The position numbers and the translations under genes were made by a program. From NCBI GenBank assembly GCA_937890525.1, contig CALADI010000024.1, forward strand, positions 30,387 to 94,386: a DNA stretch of 64,000 nucleotides, read 5' to 3'. A model generated the notes under the pieces. That model was given only the letters and a program-made list of their open reading frames with translations. It searched no databases and was not told the DNA's origin. The DNA comes from an uncultured Clostridia bacterium. Lineage in GTDB: Bacteria; Bacillota; Clostridia; Oscillospirales; Oscillospiraceae. Shown here piece after piece: positions 16,916-25,067 of the stretch (the stretch's first letter is position 1; every line of letters begins with the position of its first letter).

Positions 16916-18346
16916 TTACAGTCGATCCTTGTTGCTGCCGAGAATCCATTCGCTGCCCTTGCCGGATTTCGTCACCTGCGACAGGGGGATATCCAGTTCT
17001 CTTGCAAGGATCTCCATGACCTTCGGACTGCAAAATCCCCCTTGGCAGCGCCCCATTCCCGCTCTGGTGCGGCGCTTGACCCCGTCCACGCTGCGTGCGC
17101 CCGGAGTCCTGCGGATGGCATCCAGGATCTCTCCTTCGCTGACGGTTTCGCACCGGCAGATGATGTTTCCGTAGGCGGGCTGGGATGCAATGAGTGCCCG
17201 GCGCTGCTCTGTGGGCAGTGCAGCAGGATTCACGATGCCCTTGCGGCTTCCGTCAAAATCCGGGTTTTCTTCCAGATGGAGGATGTCTGCGACCATGCCT
17301 GCCACCATCTCACCGATGGCGGGGGAGCAGCTCAGCCCCGGGGACTCGATTCCGGCGCAGTCCACAAATCCCGGTGCAGTCTCCTCGATGGTGAACCGAT
17401 GGCGCACATCGTGGGCACGGAGTCCTGCAAAGCTGGTGATGGTCTGGCGCAGGGGCAGACCCTGTATGGCAAGTCCGGATTTGGAGCGTACCTGTTCCAG
17501 ACCCTCTTGGGTGGTGGATACGCAGTCCTTATCTTCGAGATCGATGGCAGTAGGGCCCACGATGGTGTTGCCGTGGACGGTGGGGCTGACCAGAACGCCT
17601 TTGCCGTATTTTGTGGGAAGTTGGAATACGGTGTGGCGGACGAAACCCTCGGTGCTGCGATCCAGCAGGAAATAGTCCCCCCGCCGGGGCACGATGGTCA
17701 TGGTGTCGTGGGACACCATGTTGTGCAGGCGGTCAGCATAGACCCCGGCGGCGTTGACCACCACCTTGGTTTCCAGAGGGCCTTGGGTGGTTTCCAGTTT
17801 CCAACCCCCGGAGATAGGGGTGATATCCGTCACTTCCGTGTCAAATTGAAAGCGGACGCCGTTTTTTGCGGCATTTTCTGCCAGCGCATAGGTCAGAGCG
17901 AAGGGGCAGACGATGGCACCGGTGGGAGCATACAAGGCGGCAACGGCATCGGGGGAAGTATGGGGCTCCATCTGCCGCAGCTCCTCCTGCTCGATGATCC
18001 GCAGCCCCGAAACGCCGTTGGCTATGCCGTTTTCGTACAGACGAACCAGATCCTGCCGATCCTGCCCCCGGGTCATGACCACCAGCGAGCCAATGTTCTG
18101 GTATGGGAAGTCCAATTCCTGTGCAAGCCGGGGCATCATCCGGCTTCCCCGCACATTCAGCTTTGCCATCAGACTGCCTTGCGGGGCGTCGTATCCTGCG
18201 TGAACGATGGCGGAATTTGCCTTGGATGTGCCGCAGCAGACATCCTCTTCCTTGTCGATGATGAGAAAACTGCCCTTCCGGCGGGACAGTTCCCGTGCAA
18301 TGGCGCAGCCGGATACCCCTGCGCCAACGATAATGACATCGTACAA
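16916..18346 (-). CDS. Glycerol-3-phosphate dehydrogenase/oxidase-like FAD protein with BFD-type [2Fe-2S] domain
   Basis: A 476-residue flavoprotein. The N-terminal VIIVGAGVSGCAIAREL binds FAD; the middle holds the DAO fold with VVNAAGVYAD and the HDVRHRF region; the C-terminal ~90 residues carry ICRCETVSEGEILDAI and GMGRCQGGFC, a BFD-like Fer2 domain with four Cys. The likely reaction is oxidation of glycerol-3-phosphate to dihydroxyacetone phosphate. The start preferred is TTG 18346 (TGAGG 8 bases upstream); GTG 18355 is in frame but overlaps that ribosome binding site. It starts 10 bases after the glpK stop. Confidence 0.85.
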   Translation of the reverse strand: MYDVIIVGAGVSGCAIARELSRRKGSFLIIDKEEDVCCGTSKANSAIVHAGYDAPQGSLMAKLNVRGSRMMPRLAQELDFPYQNIGSLVVMTRGQDRQDLVRLYENGIANGVSGLRIIEQEELRQMEPHTSPDAVAALYAPTGAIVCPFALTYALAENAAKNGVRFQFDTEVTDITPISGGWKLETTQGPLETKVVVNAAGVYADRLHNMVSHDTMTIVPRRGDYFLLDRSTEGFVRHTVFQLPTKYGKGVLVSPTVHGNTIVGPTAIDLEDKDCVSTTQEGLEQVRSKSGLAIQGLPLRQTITSFAGLRAHDVRHRFTIEETAPGFVDCAGIESPGLSCSPAIGEMVAGMVADILHLEENPDFDGSRKGIVNPAALPTEQRRALIASQPAYGNIICRCETVSEGEILDAIRRTPGARSVDGVKRRTRAGMGRCQGGFCSPKVMEILARELDIPLSQVTKSGKGSEWILGSNKDRL

Positions 18347-18356
18347 TGTACTCACC

Positions 18357-19853
18357 TCACGCTTCGCTCGCCCAATCACAGGCGCATTTTACAGCCTTTT
18401 TCCAGCCCTTTATCCGTTTGGCTCGGGAGAGTTCGTCGATGGCGGGGGTAAAGACCCGCTCGATCCCGGTGTTGTTCAGCACATCTTCCTTGCTCTTCCA
18501 GTAGCCTACCGCAAGCCCCGCCAGATAGGCAGCGCCCATGGCGGTGGTCTCCACGCAGGTGGGGCGGTACACCGGCACGCCGATCAGATCGGACTGGGTC
18601 TGCATGATGTAGTTGTTGGCGGATGCGCCGCCGTCCACCTTCAGTTCCGACAGGGAGAAGCCGGAGTCGGCTTCCATGGCCTTCAGCACATCGTAGGTCT
18701 GGTAGCACAGGCTGTCCAGTGTGGCACGGATGATGTGGTATTTGTTGCAGCCCCGGGTCAGACCCACCACAGCGCCCCGGGCATACTGGTCCCAGTAGGG
18801 AGCGCCCAGCCCAGTGAAGGCGGGCACCACATAGCAGCCGTTGGTGTCGGGGACCTTGCGGGCCATGTACTCGGAGTCGGCGGCGGATTCGATGAACCGC
18901 AGTTCGTCCCGCAGCCATTGGATGGCGGCGCCCGCCACGAATACCGATCCTTCCAGCGCATACTCCACCTTGCCGTCTAAGCCCCATGCAATGGTGGTGA
19001 CCAGACCGTTTTTGCTGAATACCGGCTTTTCGCCCACATTCATCAGCAGGAAACAGCCGGTGCCGTAGGTGTTTTTGGCTTCGCCGGGACGGAAGCAGGT
19101 CTGACCGAACAGGGCGGCCTGCTGGTCGCCGGCGGCACCGGCGATGGGGATGGGCGCACCGAAATACTGGGCCAGCGCTTCGCCGTAGATGCAGCTGCTG
19201 GGCTTGACTTGGGGCAGCATAGACCGGGGGATCCCCATTTCCTGCAAGATCTCGTCGTCCCATTGCAGGGTATTGATGTTGAACAGCATGGTGCGGGAGG
19301 CGTTGGAATAGTCGGTGACATGGACTTTGCCCCCGGTGAGCTTCCAGATCAGCCATGTTTCCACGGTGCCGAAGAGAAGCTGCCCCTGCCGGGCTTTTTC
19401 CCATGCGCCGGGCACATGATCCAAGATCCAGCGAATCTTGGGACCGGAGAAATAGGCATCGATCTCCAGACCGGTCTTCTGGCGGTAGACCTCGGTCAGC
19501 CCCTTGGACTTCAGTTCATCGCAGTAGGCGCTGGTGCGGCGGCATTGCCACACGATGGCGTGGTAGATGGGCAGCCCGGTGGTTTTGTCCCAAACCACAG
19601 CAGTCTCCCGCTGGTTGGTGATGCCGATGGCGGCGATGCTGGCGGCGGTGATGCCCAGATTTGCCATAGCCTGCTGGGCGACCTCAAGCTGGGTGGTCCA
19701 GATCTCGTTGGCATCATGCTCCACCCAACCGGGCTGGGGGAAGAACTGGGTGAATTCCTTCTGCACGACGGAGCAGATCTCTCCGGCTTTATTGAACAGG
19801 ATGCAGCGGTTGGAAGTGGTACCGGCATCCAGAGCCATGATATATTGTTCCAT
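18357..19853 (-). CDS. glpK: Glycerol kinase
   Basis: GlpK phosphorylates glycerol to glycerol-3-phosphate with ATP in the cytoplasm. The 498-residue length is standard. Seen: LDAGTTSNRCILF (phosphate 1 loop), WVEHDANEIW, TNQRETAVVWD, the conserved GAAGDQQAALFGQ, and FTGLGAPYWDQYARG near the C-terminus. The start is ATG 19853 with AGGAGG 6 bases upstream; an upstream extension of the frame overlaps the promoter. It heads an operon with two flavoproteins and DUF1667, a complete route from glycerol to dihydroxyacetone phosphate, but no glycerol facilitator (glpF) is next to it. Confidence 0.95.
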   Translation of the reverse strand: MEQYIMALDAGTTSNRCILFNKAGEICSVVQKEFTQFFPQPGWVEHDANEIWTTQLEVAQQAMANLGITAASIAAIGITNQRETAVVWDKTTGLPIYHAIVWQCRRTSAYCDELKSKGLTEVYRQKTGLEIDAYFSGPKIRWILDHVPGAWEKARQGQLLFGTVETWLIWKLTGGKVHVTDYSNASRTMLFNINTLQWDDEILQEMGIPRSMLPQVKPSSCIYGEALAQYFGAPIPIAGAAGDQQAALFGQTCFRPGEAKNTYGTGCFLLMNVGEKPVFSKNGLVTTIAWGLDGKVEYALEGSVFVAGAAIQWLRDELRFIESAADSEYMARKVPDTNGCYVVPAFTGLGAPYWDQYARGAVVGLTRGCNKYHIIRATLDSLCYQTYDVLKAMEADSGFSLSELKVDGGASANNYIMQTQSDLIGVPVYRPTCVETTAMGAAYLAGLAVGYWKSKEDVLNNTGIERVFTPAIDELSRAKRIKGWKKAVKCACDWASEA

Positions 19854-19929
19854 AAGATACCTCCTGTAAATAGAAAAGAGCAACGGGAGCGGTGCATGAT
19901 ACCCCCCTTGCTCGTCTATCCGTGAAGCT

Positions 19930-19958
19930 AGTCTACCACGGGGAAATGGCGATTGCAA
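19930..19958 (-). promoter_or_regulatory. SigA-type promoter of the glycerol operon
   Basis: TTGCAA (19958-19953), 17-base spacer, TAGACT (19935-19930) on the minus strand, upstream of glpK. No catabolite-repression element was recognised with confidence. Confidence 0.6.
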
Positions 19959-19985
19959 TGGGGGCAGGGCAGGGTGGCGAAAAAT

Positions 19986-20078
19986 CTGCGGATAGCACAG
20001 AATGACCTGCCGATTTTTGTGCTATCTGCGGGAGAAACGAAATCGCCGAACAGCAGATGGACTCTGCCGTTCGGCGAT
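19986..20078 (-). terminator. Tandem hairpins ending the mgtE transcript
   Basis: The first hairpin after the mgtE stop has a 16-base stem (20042-20057 with 20063-20078) with TTTCGTTTC after it. A second stem, TGTGCTATC type, lies at 19986-19999 with 20018-20031. They isolate mgtE from the glycerol operon promoter. Confidence 0.75.
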
Positions 20079-20092
20079 AGAACGATATGCAG

Positions 20093-21508
20093 TTACAGAT
20101 GCATCATTTCGATGAGCAGCAGCCATGCCAGACCGTAGTAGGTCATCACAGCCACCAGATCGTTCACGGTGGTGATCAGCGGACCGGAAGCCACGGCGGG
20201 GTCAACCTTCATCTTCTTGAAGATCAGGGGGATCACCGTGCCGCAGATGCTGGACAGGAACATGGACAGCACCAGCGCGATCCCGGTGCAGAAGGAGACG
20301 GAGAATGCCATGGTCATGGTCTCGCCCTTGATGAACAGGAACAGACCGATGCACAGGAAGGACAGAACACCAAGGATCAGACCGTTGCACAGACCCACAC
20401 GGGACTCCTTGACGATGAGAGCGAACTTCTGACGGCCGGTGAGCTGCTCGTCCATCAGCACACGGATGGTGATGGCCAGAGACTGGGTGCCCACATTGCC
20501 TGCCATGTCCAAAATCAGAGACTGGAAGCAGACCACCAGCGGCAGCGTTGCCACCACGCTTTCAAATACGCCTACAACGCTGGAAACTACCAGCCCCAGC
20601 CCCAGCAGAACGATCAGCCAAGGCAGACGCTTGCTGATGCTCTTTTTCAGCGGCTCCATCAGATCTTCTTCCGCGGTCAGACCTGCCAACTTGGCATAGT
20701 CATCGCCCATTTCGTCATCCACCATCTGGGTGATATCCTGAGCGGTGAGCACGCCGCACAGCTTGTTATCGGTATCCAGAACGGGGATGGAATCTTCGGA
20801 ATAATCCTTGATCCGCTCGATGCACTCTTCGATCAGTTCGCTGGCATAGACATAGGGGTAGCTGGTCATGATGATCTCGTCCAGCGGGGTAGACTCTCTG
20901 GCGATGATCAGATCTTTCAGGTCGATGGCGCCCACAAAGGAACCATCCTCGTCGGTGACATAAATGGTGGAGATATTGTCGTTTTCTGCCGCCTGATCCA
21001 CCAGTTCCCGCATGGCCTGACGGACGGAAAGCCCGTGGGGGATGGAGACATAGTTGGTGGTCATGGAGCTGCCGATCTCGTCCTCGTCAAAGGAGCTGAT
21101 GAGGATGATCTCCCGCTTGATCTCATCGTCCATCAGGTCGATGAGGGCGGTGCGGTCAGCCTTGGACTGCTGGCGCAGATACTCTGCGGCAACGGCAGGC
21201 TCCAGCCGGGACAGGATCTCCACCCGCTGGCGCACCCGCAGTTCGCTGATGCGCTCGTTGGGATCTTCGGCGTATTCGATGATGCTGGCAAGAGAATCGG
21301 GATCGATGACCCGGTACAGCTTTGCCCGCTCATCCCGGTTCAGCAGCTCCAGAGCGGCTGCAATGTCATTTTCGTGGTGATCCAGCACCTGCTCGCCCAT
21401 AAGTTTGGGCGCCAGATTGCTGCGGACGATGGCGGCGACCTCGGCTGCATAGTCCGGGTGCTGTGCCATCTGGGTGATTTCGGTGTTGGGGATCTTCTTG
21501 TTGCTCAT
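20093..21508 (-). CDS. mgtE: Magnesium transporter MgtE
   Basis: A 471-residue Mg2+ channel. The N-terminal ~125 residues form the MgtE N domain (ALELLNRDERAKLYRVIDP), followed by two CBS domains (about 140-260, with ISTIYVTDEDGSFVGAIDLKDL), a connecting helix and five TM segments, with LILDMAGNVGTQSLAITIR forming the pore region (conserved Gly-Asn-x-Gly). The cytosolic domains close the pore when cell Mg2+ is high. The start is ATG 21508 (AGGAGG 8 bases upstream). A leader of about 325 bases with attenuator-like folds precedes it. Confidence 0.93.
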   Translation of the reverse strand: MSNKKIPNTEITQMAQHPDYAAEVAAIVRSNLAPKLMGEQVLDHHENDIAAALELLNRDERAKLYRVIDPDSLASIIEYAEDPNERISELRVRQRVEILSRLEPAVAAEYLRQQSKADRTALIDLMDDEIKREIILISSFDEDEIGSSMTTNYVSIPHGLSVRQAMRELVDQAAENDNISTIYVTDEDGSFVGAIDLKDLIIARESTPLDEIIMTSYPYVYASELIEECIERIKDYSEDSIPVLDTDNKLCGVLTAQDITQMVDDEMGDDYAKLAGLTAEEDLMEPLKKSISKRLPWLIVLLGLGLVVSSVVGVFESVVATLPLVVCFQSLILDMAGNVGTQSLAITIRVLMDEQLTGRQKFALIVKESRVGLCNGLILGVLSFLCIGLFLFIKGETMTMAFSVSFCTGIALVLSMFLSSICGTVIPLIFKKMKVDPAVASGPLITTVNDLVAVMTYYGLAWLLLIEMMHL

Positions 21509-21835
21509 GATCGTTTCCTCCTTTTTGTCAAGCATTGAGCGAAGAGTCGCTTGCGCAAAAGCAGGAGACGCCTGAGCCGTGGGCAAACAAAAATACCATT
21601 GTCATCCACGGCTGCATAGACGCACCCATCTTGCGCTGATGCAGTGCTGTGCCGGAAACGGACAATGGTATCCATATAAAAGGGCGCAAAAACGCCGCAG
21701 TAGATCAGACCCCGGACGGTAAACCGACGCCGAGGTTCTGACGATATGGATATATGAATACCACGCCTGTACTTCGACTGCCACTACTGCCGTCCATGAT
21801 CTCACCTCACTAAAATTATATTTGGCCCAAAACCA
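21509..21835 (-). promoter_or_regulatory. Long structured 5' leader of mgtE, candidate metal-sensing riboswitch/attenuator
   Basis: The transcript should begin near 21834. On the minus strand GATACCATTGTC (21672-21661) can pair with GACAATGGTATT (21603-21592) followed by a T-rich run: a terminator. An earlier segment (21762-21744, containing ATATCCATAT) can instead pair with ATATGGATACC (21677-21667), which shares six bases with the terminator arm: an antiterminator. Upstream, GGACGG (21796-21791 area) can pair with CCGTCC (21718-21713 area). The known M-box consensus (GTTAGGTGAGG and its core) is not matched beyond AGTGAGGTGAG. The function is inferred from position before a Mg2+ transporter. 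Confidence 0.55.
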
Positions 21836-21840
21836 ATGTG

Positions 21841-21870
21841 ATTATAACACCATGGAAATGGGGAAGTCAA
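21841..21870 (-). promoter_or_regulatory. SigA-type promoter of mgtE
   Basis: TTGACT (21870-21865), 18-base spacer, TATAAT (21846-21841) on the minus strand. Confidence 0.75.
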
Positions 21871-22240
21871 TTTCCTAAATGAAAAAATTTTGCGTGCCGG
21901 AAACATTTGAAGGATGTTCCAAAAGACGGGCGCCAAGGGGGCATGGACATGGTGGAATTTGACCGCCGGAAAGAAAATTGACATTCTCTCCGGCGCTTCG
22001 ACAGCTTTCGTGGAAAAATGCGCAGGAATTGGTGTACCATGGGTGCTGACGGAGCACGGATGCGCCGCAGCCCTTCGGGAAGGGGACGCAGGCGGCGCAG
22101 CTTCGGCCGGGGAAACCGTGGAGAGGGGATCGATCCCCGCAGACAACGCCCGGCTCCGTCGGGGGAAGGAAAAAGCACACCGGGCATGGGGATGCACGGT
22201 GTGCTTTCCTTATCAAAAGAGCGATTCTACTGGAAATCTA
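21871..22240. other. Intergenic stretch without a recognised gene
   Basis: No convincing protein frame on either strand. The plus strand holds a compound hairpin GCGCCGC...GCGGCGC with an inner CCCTT-CGGG-AAGGG (about 22059-22098), the palindrome GGGGATCGATCCCC, and a terminator-like 11-bp stem AAAGCACACCG/CGGTGTGCTTT (22172-22182 with 22197-22207) that has a T-run when read on the minus strand. It could be the 3' part of a small RNA, but no promoter with both boxes was found. Confidence 0.4.
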
Positions 22241-22271
22241 TTGACATTCCACCTGGTGTATGGTTTATAGT
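22241..22271 (+). promoter_or_regulatory. MerR-type promoter with 19-base spacer
   Basis: TTGACA (22241-22246) and TATAGT (22266-22271) are 19 bases apart, the long spacing that MerR-family activators correct by twisting DNA. The spacer holds an imperfect dyad around CCACCTGGTG. It lies 34 bases before a merR-like gene, which suggests autoregulation. Confidence 0.65.
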
Positions 22272-22305
22272 AGGGGCACAGAGAAGAAACAAGGAGGTCA
22301 GATCC

Positions 22306-23187
22306 ATGAATATCAAACAAGCGGAGAAGCTGTCGGGGGTCTCCCGGCGGAACATTCGGTATTACGAGGAGCAGGGGATGCTCCACCCGGAGCGGAATCA
22401 GGAGAATGATTACCGGGAATATTCGGATGCGGACATCCAGACCTTGAAGCTGATCCGGGCGCTGCGCATGGTGGATATGCCGCTGGAGCAGATCCGGGGG
22501 GTGCTGTCCGGGCAGACCGGGCTGGACAAAGCCATGGCGGTGCAGGAACTCCGGCTCAAGCAGAAGCAGAAGCAGCTGCATACGGCCATCTACTTTTGCC
22601 GGGAACTAGGCGGCATATCCGATCCCAACGGCCCCCGGCTGGATCAGGTGCTTCGGAAGATGGATGAGCCGGATCATGCCGAGGGTCTGTTCCGGGAGTG
22701 GATCCACGATTACCGGCAGGTGGCGCAGGCGCAATGCAAAAAGGTCTTTACCTTTGTCCCGGATGGCAGTGTGACCACAGCCGGGGAATTCACCATGGCG
22801 CTTCTGGACTTCGCCGGGAAGAATCAGATGGATCTGACCATCACCAAGGAGGGGATGTATCCGGAATTTACCATGAACGGGATCGAGTATACCGCAGAGC
22901 GGTTCTACGGACGATCCTACCGGTTCCCCGTGGCGATGATCCGGTGTACGGCGAAGCACCCGGAGGAGCTGGAGCCGGAGATCCCCCGGAAAAAGCGGTG
23001 GGTGATGAAGCTGGTGCACTACGGGTGGCTGTATGCCTTGGCGCTGGCGCTGCTGTACACCGTGCTGTGGCGCACCATGGGCACGCAGACGGCGGCATCG
23101 TGGTTCATCTGGCTGTGCGCGGGGGTGCTGGTGTGCGTAGGGGTGTACCGCTTTATCCTGTTTGCATACAACCATTACGAGAAATAA
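22306..23187 (+). CDS. MerR family regulator with C-terminal membrane anchor
   Basis: A 293-residue protein. Residues 1-70 form a MerR winged helix (MNIKQAEKLSGVSRRNIRYYEEQGML, then NDYREYSDADIQTLKLIRAL). A dimerisation helix rich in Lys/Gln follows (LRLKQKQKQL). The middle ~130 residues are not recognised. Residues about 230-290 hold two TM segments (WLYALALALLYTVLWR and FIWLCAGVLVCVGVYRF). AAGGAGG lies 9 bases before ATG 22306; the longer open frame upstream is not coding. A DNA-binding protein fixed to the membrane suggests direct sensing at the membrane. A small gene follows after 14 bases. Confidence 0.78.
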   Translation: MNIKQAEKLSGVSRRNIRYYEEQGMLHPERNQENDYREYSDADIQTLKLIRALRMVDMPLEQIRGVLSGQTGLDKAMAVQELRLKQKQKQLHTAIYFCRELGGISDPNGPRLDQVLRKMDEPDHAEGLFREWIHDYRQVAQAQCKKVFTFVPDGSVTTAGEFTMALLDFAGKNQMDLTITKEGMYPEFTMNGIEYTAERFYGRSYRFPVAMIRCTAKHPEELEPEIPRKKRWVMKLVHYGWLYALALALLYTVLWRTMGTQTAASWFIWLCAGVLVCVGVYRFILFAYNHYEK

Positions 23188-23201
23188 AGGAGAAAATGGG
23201 G

Positions 23202-23429
23202 ATGAAACTGTTCAAAAAAGCGTTCTGGGTACCATATCCGGATTCTGACCAGTATCCGACGGTGAGCAAAGCAATGGAGGCCATCACGGCATACTGCGCC
23301 GAGTGCGGTCAGACCTGCCGGTTCACCGGCGAGGATCGGGTAGAGATCGACGGAGTACCCTATGAGGTCTACCGGGGATACGAATCGGGCAGCCGTGGAA
23401 ACTACGGCATCAAATGCAGACAGATCTAA
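23202..23429 (+). CDS. Small conserved-looking protein downstream of merR
   Basis: A 75-residue protein (MKLFKKAFWVPYPDSDQYPT...). It contains AYCAECGQTCRF, a CxxCxxxC cluster that could bind metal, and a C-terminal NYGIKCRQI. GGAG lies 8 bases before ATG 23202; the ATG at 23196 is too close. It is in the same transcript as the MerR regulator. The family is not recognised. Confidence 0.6.
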   Translation: MKLFKKAFWVPYPDSDQYPTVSKAMEAITAYCAECGQTCRFTGEDRVEIDGVPYEVYRGYESGSRGNYGIKCRQI

Positions 23430-23458
23430 AAAACCGGGGGGCGATGTGCCTCCCGGTT
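23424..23458. terminator. Terminator between the small gene and feoA
   Basis: The stem AACCGGGGGGC with GCCTCCCGGTT (23432-23442 with 23448-23458) has a run of six T on the minus strand, serving feoA, and a weaker T-rich tail on the plus strand. Confidence 0.7.
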
Positions 23459-23467
23459 CTCTGGATT

Positions 23468-23683
23468 TTATGCGACAATAATGGACTGGGCAAGCTGGTG
23501 ATCGATGTTATACCGCCCGTCCTTGATGGAGACGACGCAGCCGCCTTTTCTGCGGGCGACTACCGTGATCGATGCGCCGGAATAGCACCCGAGGGAAAAC
23601 AAGAAGGCGTTCAGCTCTTCATCGTTGGTATCCACCTGCCGGATGGTGTGGGGCACGCCCTCTTGAACTTCTGCCAAAGACAT
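23468..23683 (-). CDS. feoA: FeoA domain protein
   Basis: A 71-residue SH3-like FeoA protein, which supports ferrous iron uptake by FeoB. Seen: LNAFLFSLGCYSGASITVVARRKG and DGRYNIDHQLAQSIIV, matching the FeoA pattern (LGxxxGxxIxVxxxxPxxxPxxVxxxGxxxxLxxxxAxxIxV). The start is ATG 23683 (GAGGTGAG upstream). No feoB lies next to it, so its partner must be elsewhere. Confidence 0.8.
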   Translation of the reverse strand: MSLAEVQEGVPHTIRQVDTNDEELNAFLFSLGCYSGASITVVARRKGGCVVSIKDGRYNIDHQLAQSIIVA

Positions 23684-23707
23684 ATGCTCACCTCGCATTC
23701 TGTAAAT

Positions 23708-23761
23708 AGGTTAGCGCTTACTAACTAAAAACAGTTTACACGAAAATAGGAGGTTTGTCAA
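23708..23761 (-). promoter_or_regulatory. feoA promoter with palindromic operator
   Basis: On the minus strand a perfect TTGACA (23761-23756), 17 bases and TAAACT (23738-23733) are followed at once by TTAGTTAGTAAGCGCTAACC (23727-23708), an imperfect dyad of TTAG/CTAA half-sites of the kind bound by DtxR/IdeR-type iron repressors. The regulator is inferred, not shown. Confidence 0.6.
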
Positions 23762-23768
23762 GGGGAAA

Positions 23769-24428
23769 TCAGACTTCGCTGATCTCTTCCTCGGAAGGAG
23801 TCTGGGAATTGCTGCGGATACGGTCAAAAACCGGACGCAGCAGCCGGGAATTGAGATAGGCTGCCGCCGAAAAATACACCGCAAACCAGAGCACACCGGC
23901 TTGGAAGAAGTGGTAGGGATCCAGAAAGAACATCCCCACCGGGAGCAGGTTGAGGATGGCTGCCAGCAGGGCGCGGGGCAGATAGCCCAAACACAGCAGA
24001 AATGCGTTGCGCAGCATCGTTATCGTCCGATCCCGAAACTGGCTCATCAACGGGAATGCCATGGCAGCGGTCATAGACACCAGCACAAAGACCGCAATGG
24101 CGGGGATGAACAGGGCGTGCATCCCACCGCTCATGGACAAAAACCAGAGACAGTAGTACAAGGAGCTGAAGCCCACCGCAAAATAGAGCAACCACACGAT
24201 GGTGGCCTGCATGAAATCGGCGGCAAACACATGGAAGTACCGCTTGTAAAGACCGTCCTCCTCATCCGTGCCCATTTTGAAGCACACCGAGTACAGGGCG
24301 TTGGTGGCAGCGCCGATGGTGACAAGGGGAATGCAGGTCAGCAGGTAGACCACATTCAGCAGCAGAATGTCCCCGAATCGGCTTAGGACCTGCATCGGCT
24401 TGGAATCCAGAGAAAAAATACCTTTCAT
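23769..24428 (-). CDS. DUF624 (YesL family) membrane protein
   Basis: A 219-residue protein with about six TM segments. The N-terminus LSRFGDILLLNVVYLLTCIPLVTIGAATNAL is typical of DUF624/YesL proteins, which often sit beside carbohydrate ABC transporters; function unknown. The conserved GLYKRYFHVFAADFMQATIVW follows. No sugar transporter is nearby in this window. Confidence 0.82.
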   Translation of the reverse strand: MKGIFSLDSKPMQVLSRFGDILLLNVVYLLTCIPLVTIGAATNALYSVCFKMGTDEEDGLYKRYFHVFAADFMQATIVWLLYFAVGFSSLYYCLWFLSMSGGMHALFIPAIAVFVLVSMTAAMAFPLMSQFRDRTITMLRNAFLLCLGYLPRALLAAILNLLPVGMFFLDPYHFFQAGVLWFAVYFSAAAYLNSRLLRPVFDRIRSNSQTPSEEEISEV

Positions 24429-24470
24429 ACAGTCATCTCCAACAATAGTTTGTTTATTCAGCAGGAATGG

Positions 24471-24989
24471 TCACAGACAGCGTTCGTAGGCGACACGGGG
24501 GGTACCGTCCTCCACATGGATGGTGCCGCAGAGGGTGTAGCCGTTCTTCTCCAGTGTGCGGCGCATGGGAAGATTGTCCTTGTGGGTGTCACAGCGCATG
24601 GATACGATGCCCGCTTCAGCGCATTGCCGGGCGAGATACTCGATGACGGCGGTGGCAATGCCGGATTTTTTGGCGTCTGGGTGGATGGCAATGCGGTGGA
24701 TCATGCCGTAGCGGGACTGGTTGGTGCGCCATGCACCCTCCTCCATCACGGCATAAGTGGGCTCCGTGCCGATGTAGACAGCGGCGATCCCGACGGGCTT
24801 GGCGTCAGCTTCTATGACCACGGCGATGCCTTGGGCGACATCGCGGAGGAAGTCATCGGCGCTGGGGTAATCCCCCTGCCATTGGTCGATGCCGGCGGCG
24901 TGAAGGCTCCTGCGGGCAAAGCAGAACATCTGCTCAGCGAAGTCCCGATCCTCGATACGGCCGGGTCTGATGTGGATGGAATGGGTCAT
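24471..24989 (-). CDS. GNAT family N-acetyltransferase
   Basis: A 172-residue GNAT protein. Motif A is IHRIAIHPDAKKSGIATAVIEYL, followed by SMRCDTHKDNLPMRRTLEKNGY. It is like acetyltransferases that begin IRPGRIEDRDFAEQM. The upstream hairpin at 25032-25055 separates it from the aldo/keto reductase. The substrate is unknown. Confidence 0.83.
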   Translation of the reverse strand: MTHSIHIRPGRIEDRDFAEQMFCFARRSLHAAGIDQWQGDYPSADDFLRDVAQGIAVVIEADAKPVGIAAVYIGTEPTYAVMEEGAWRTNQSRYGMIHRIAIHPDAKKSGIATAVIEYLARQCAEAGIVSMRCDTHKDNLPMRRTLEKNGYTLCGTIHVEDGTPRVAYERCL

Positions 24990-25031
24990 TGGGGCGGATC
25001 GGTCCTTTCTTTGTGGATCATGTGCATCAAA

Positions 25032-25055
25032 GGGGCTGCCCCGTGGGGCAGCCCC
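25032..25055 (-). terminator. Hairpin after the aldo/keto reductase
   Basis: A G+C-rich stem GGGGCTGCCCC/GGGGCAGCCCC, followed on the minus strand only by a short TTTG. Confidence 0.55.
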
Positions 25056-25067
25056 GGATCGGATGGA

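Noticed and set aside
21509..21835. Classical M-box (ykoK) riboswitch before mgtE
   Set aside because: Only AGTGAGGTGAG resembles the 5' consensus; the conserved core around CTGCCC...GTCGA...GACGCC is not present in order, so I list it only as an unassigned leader.
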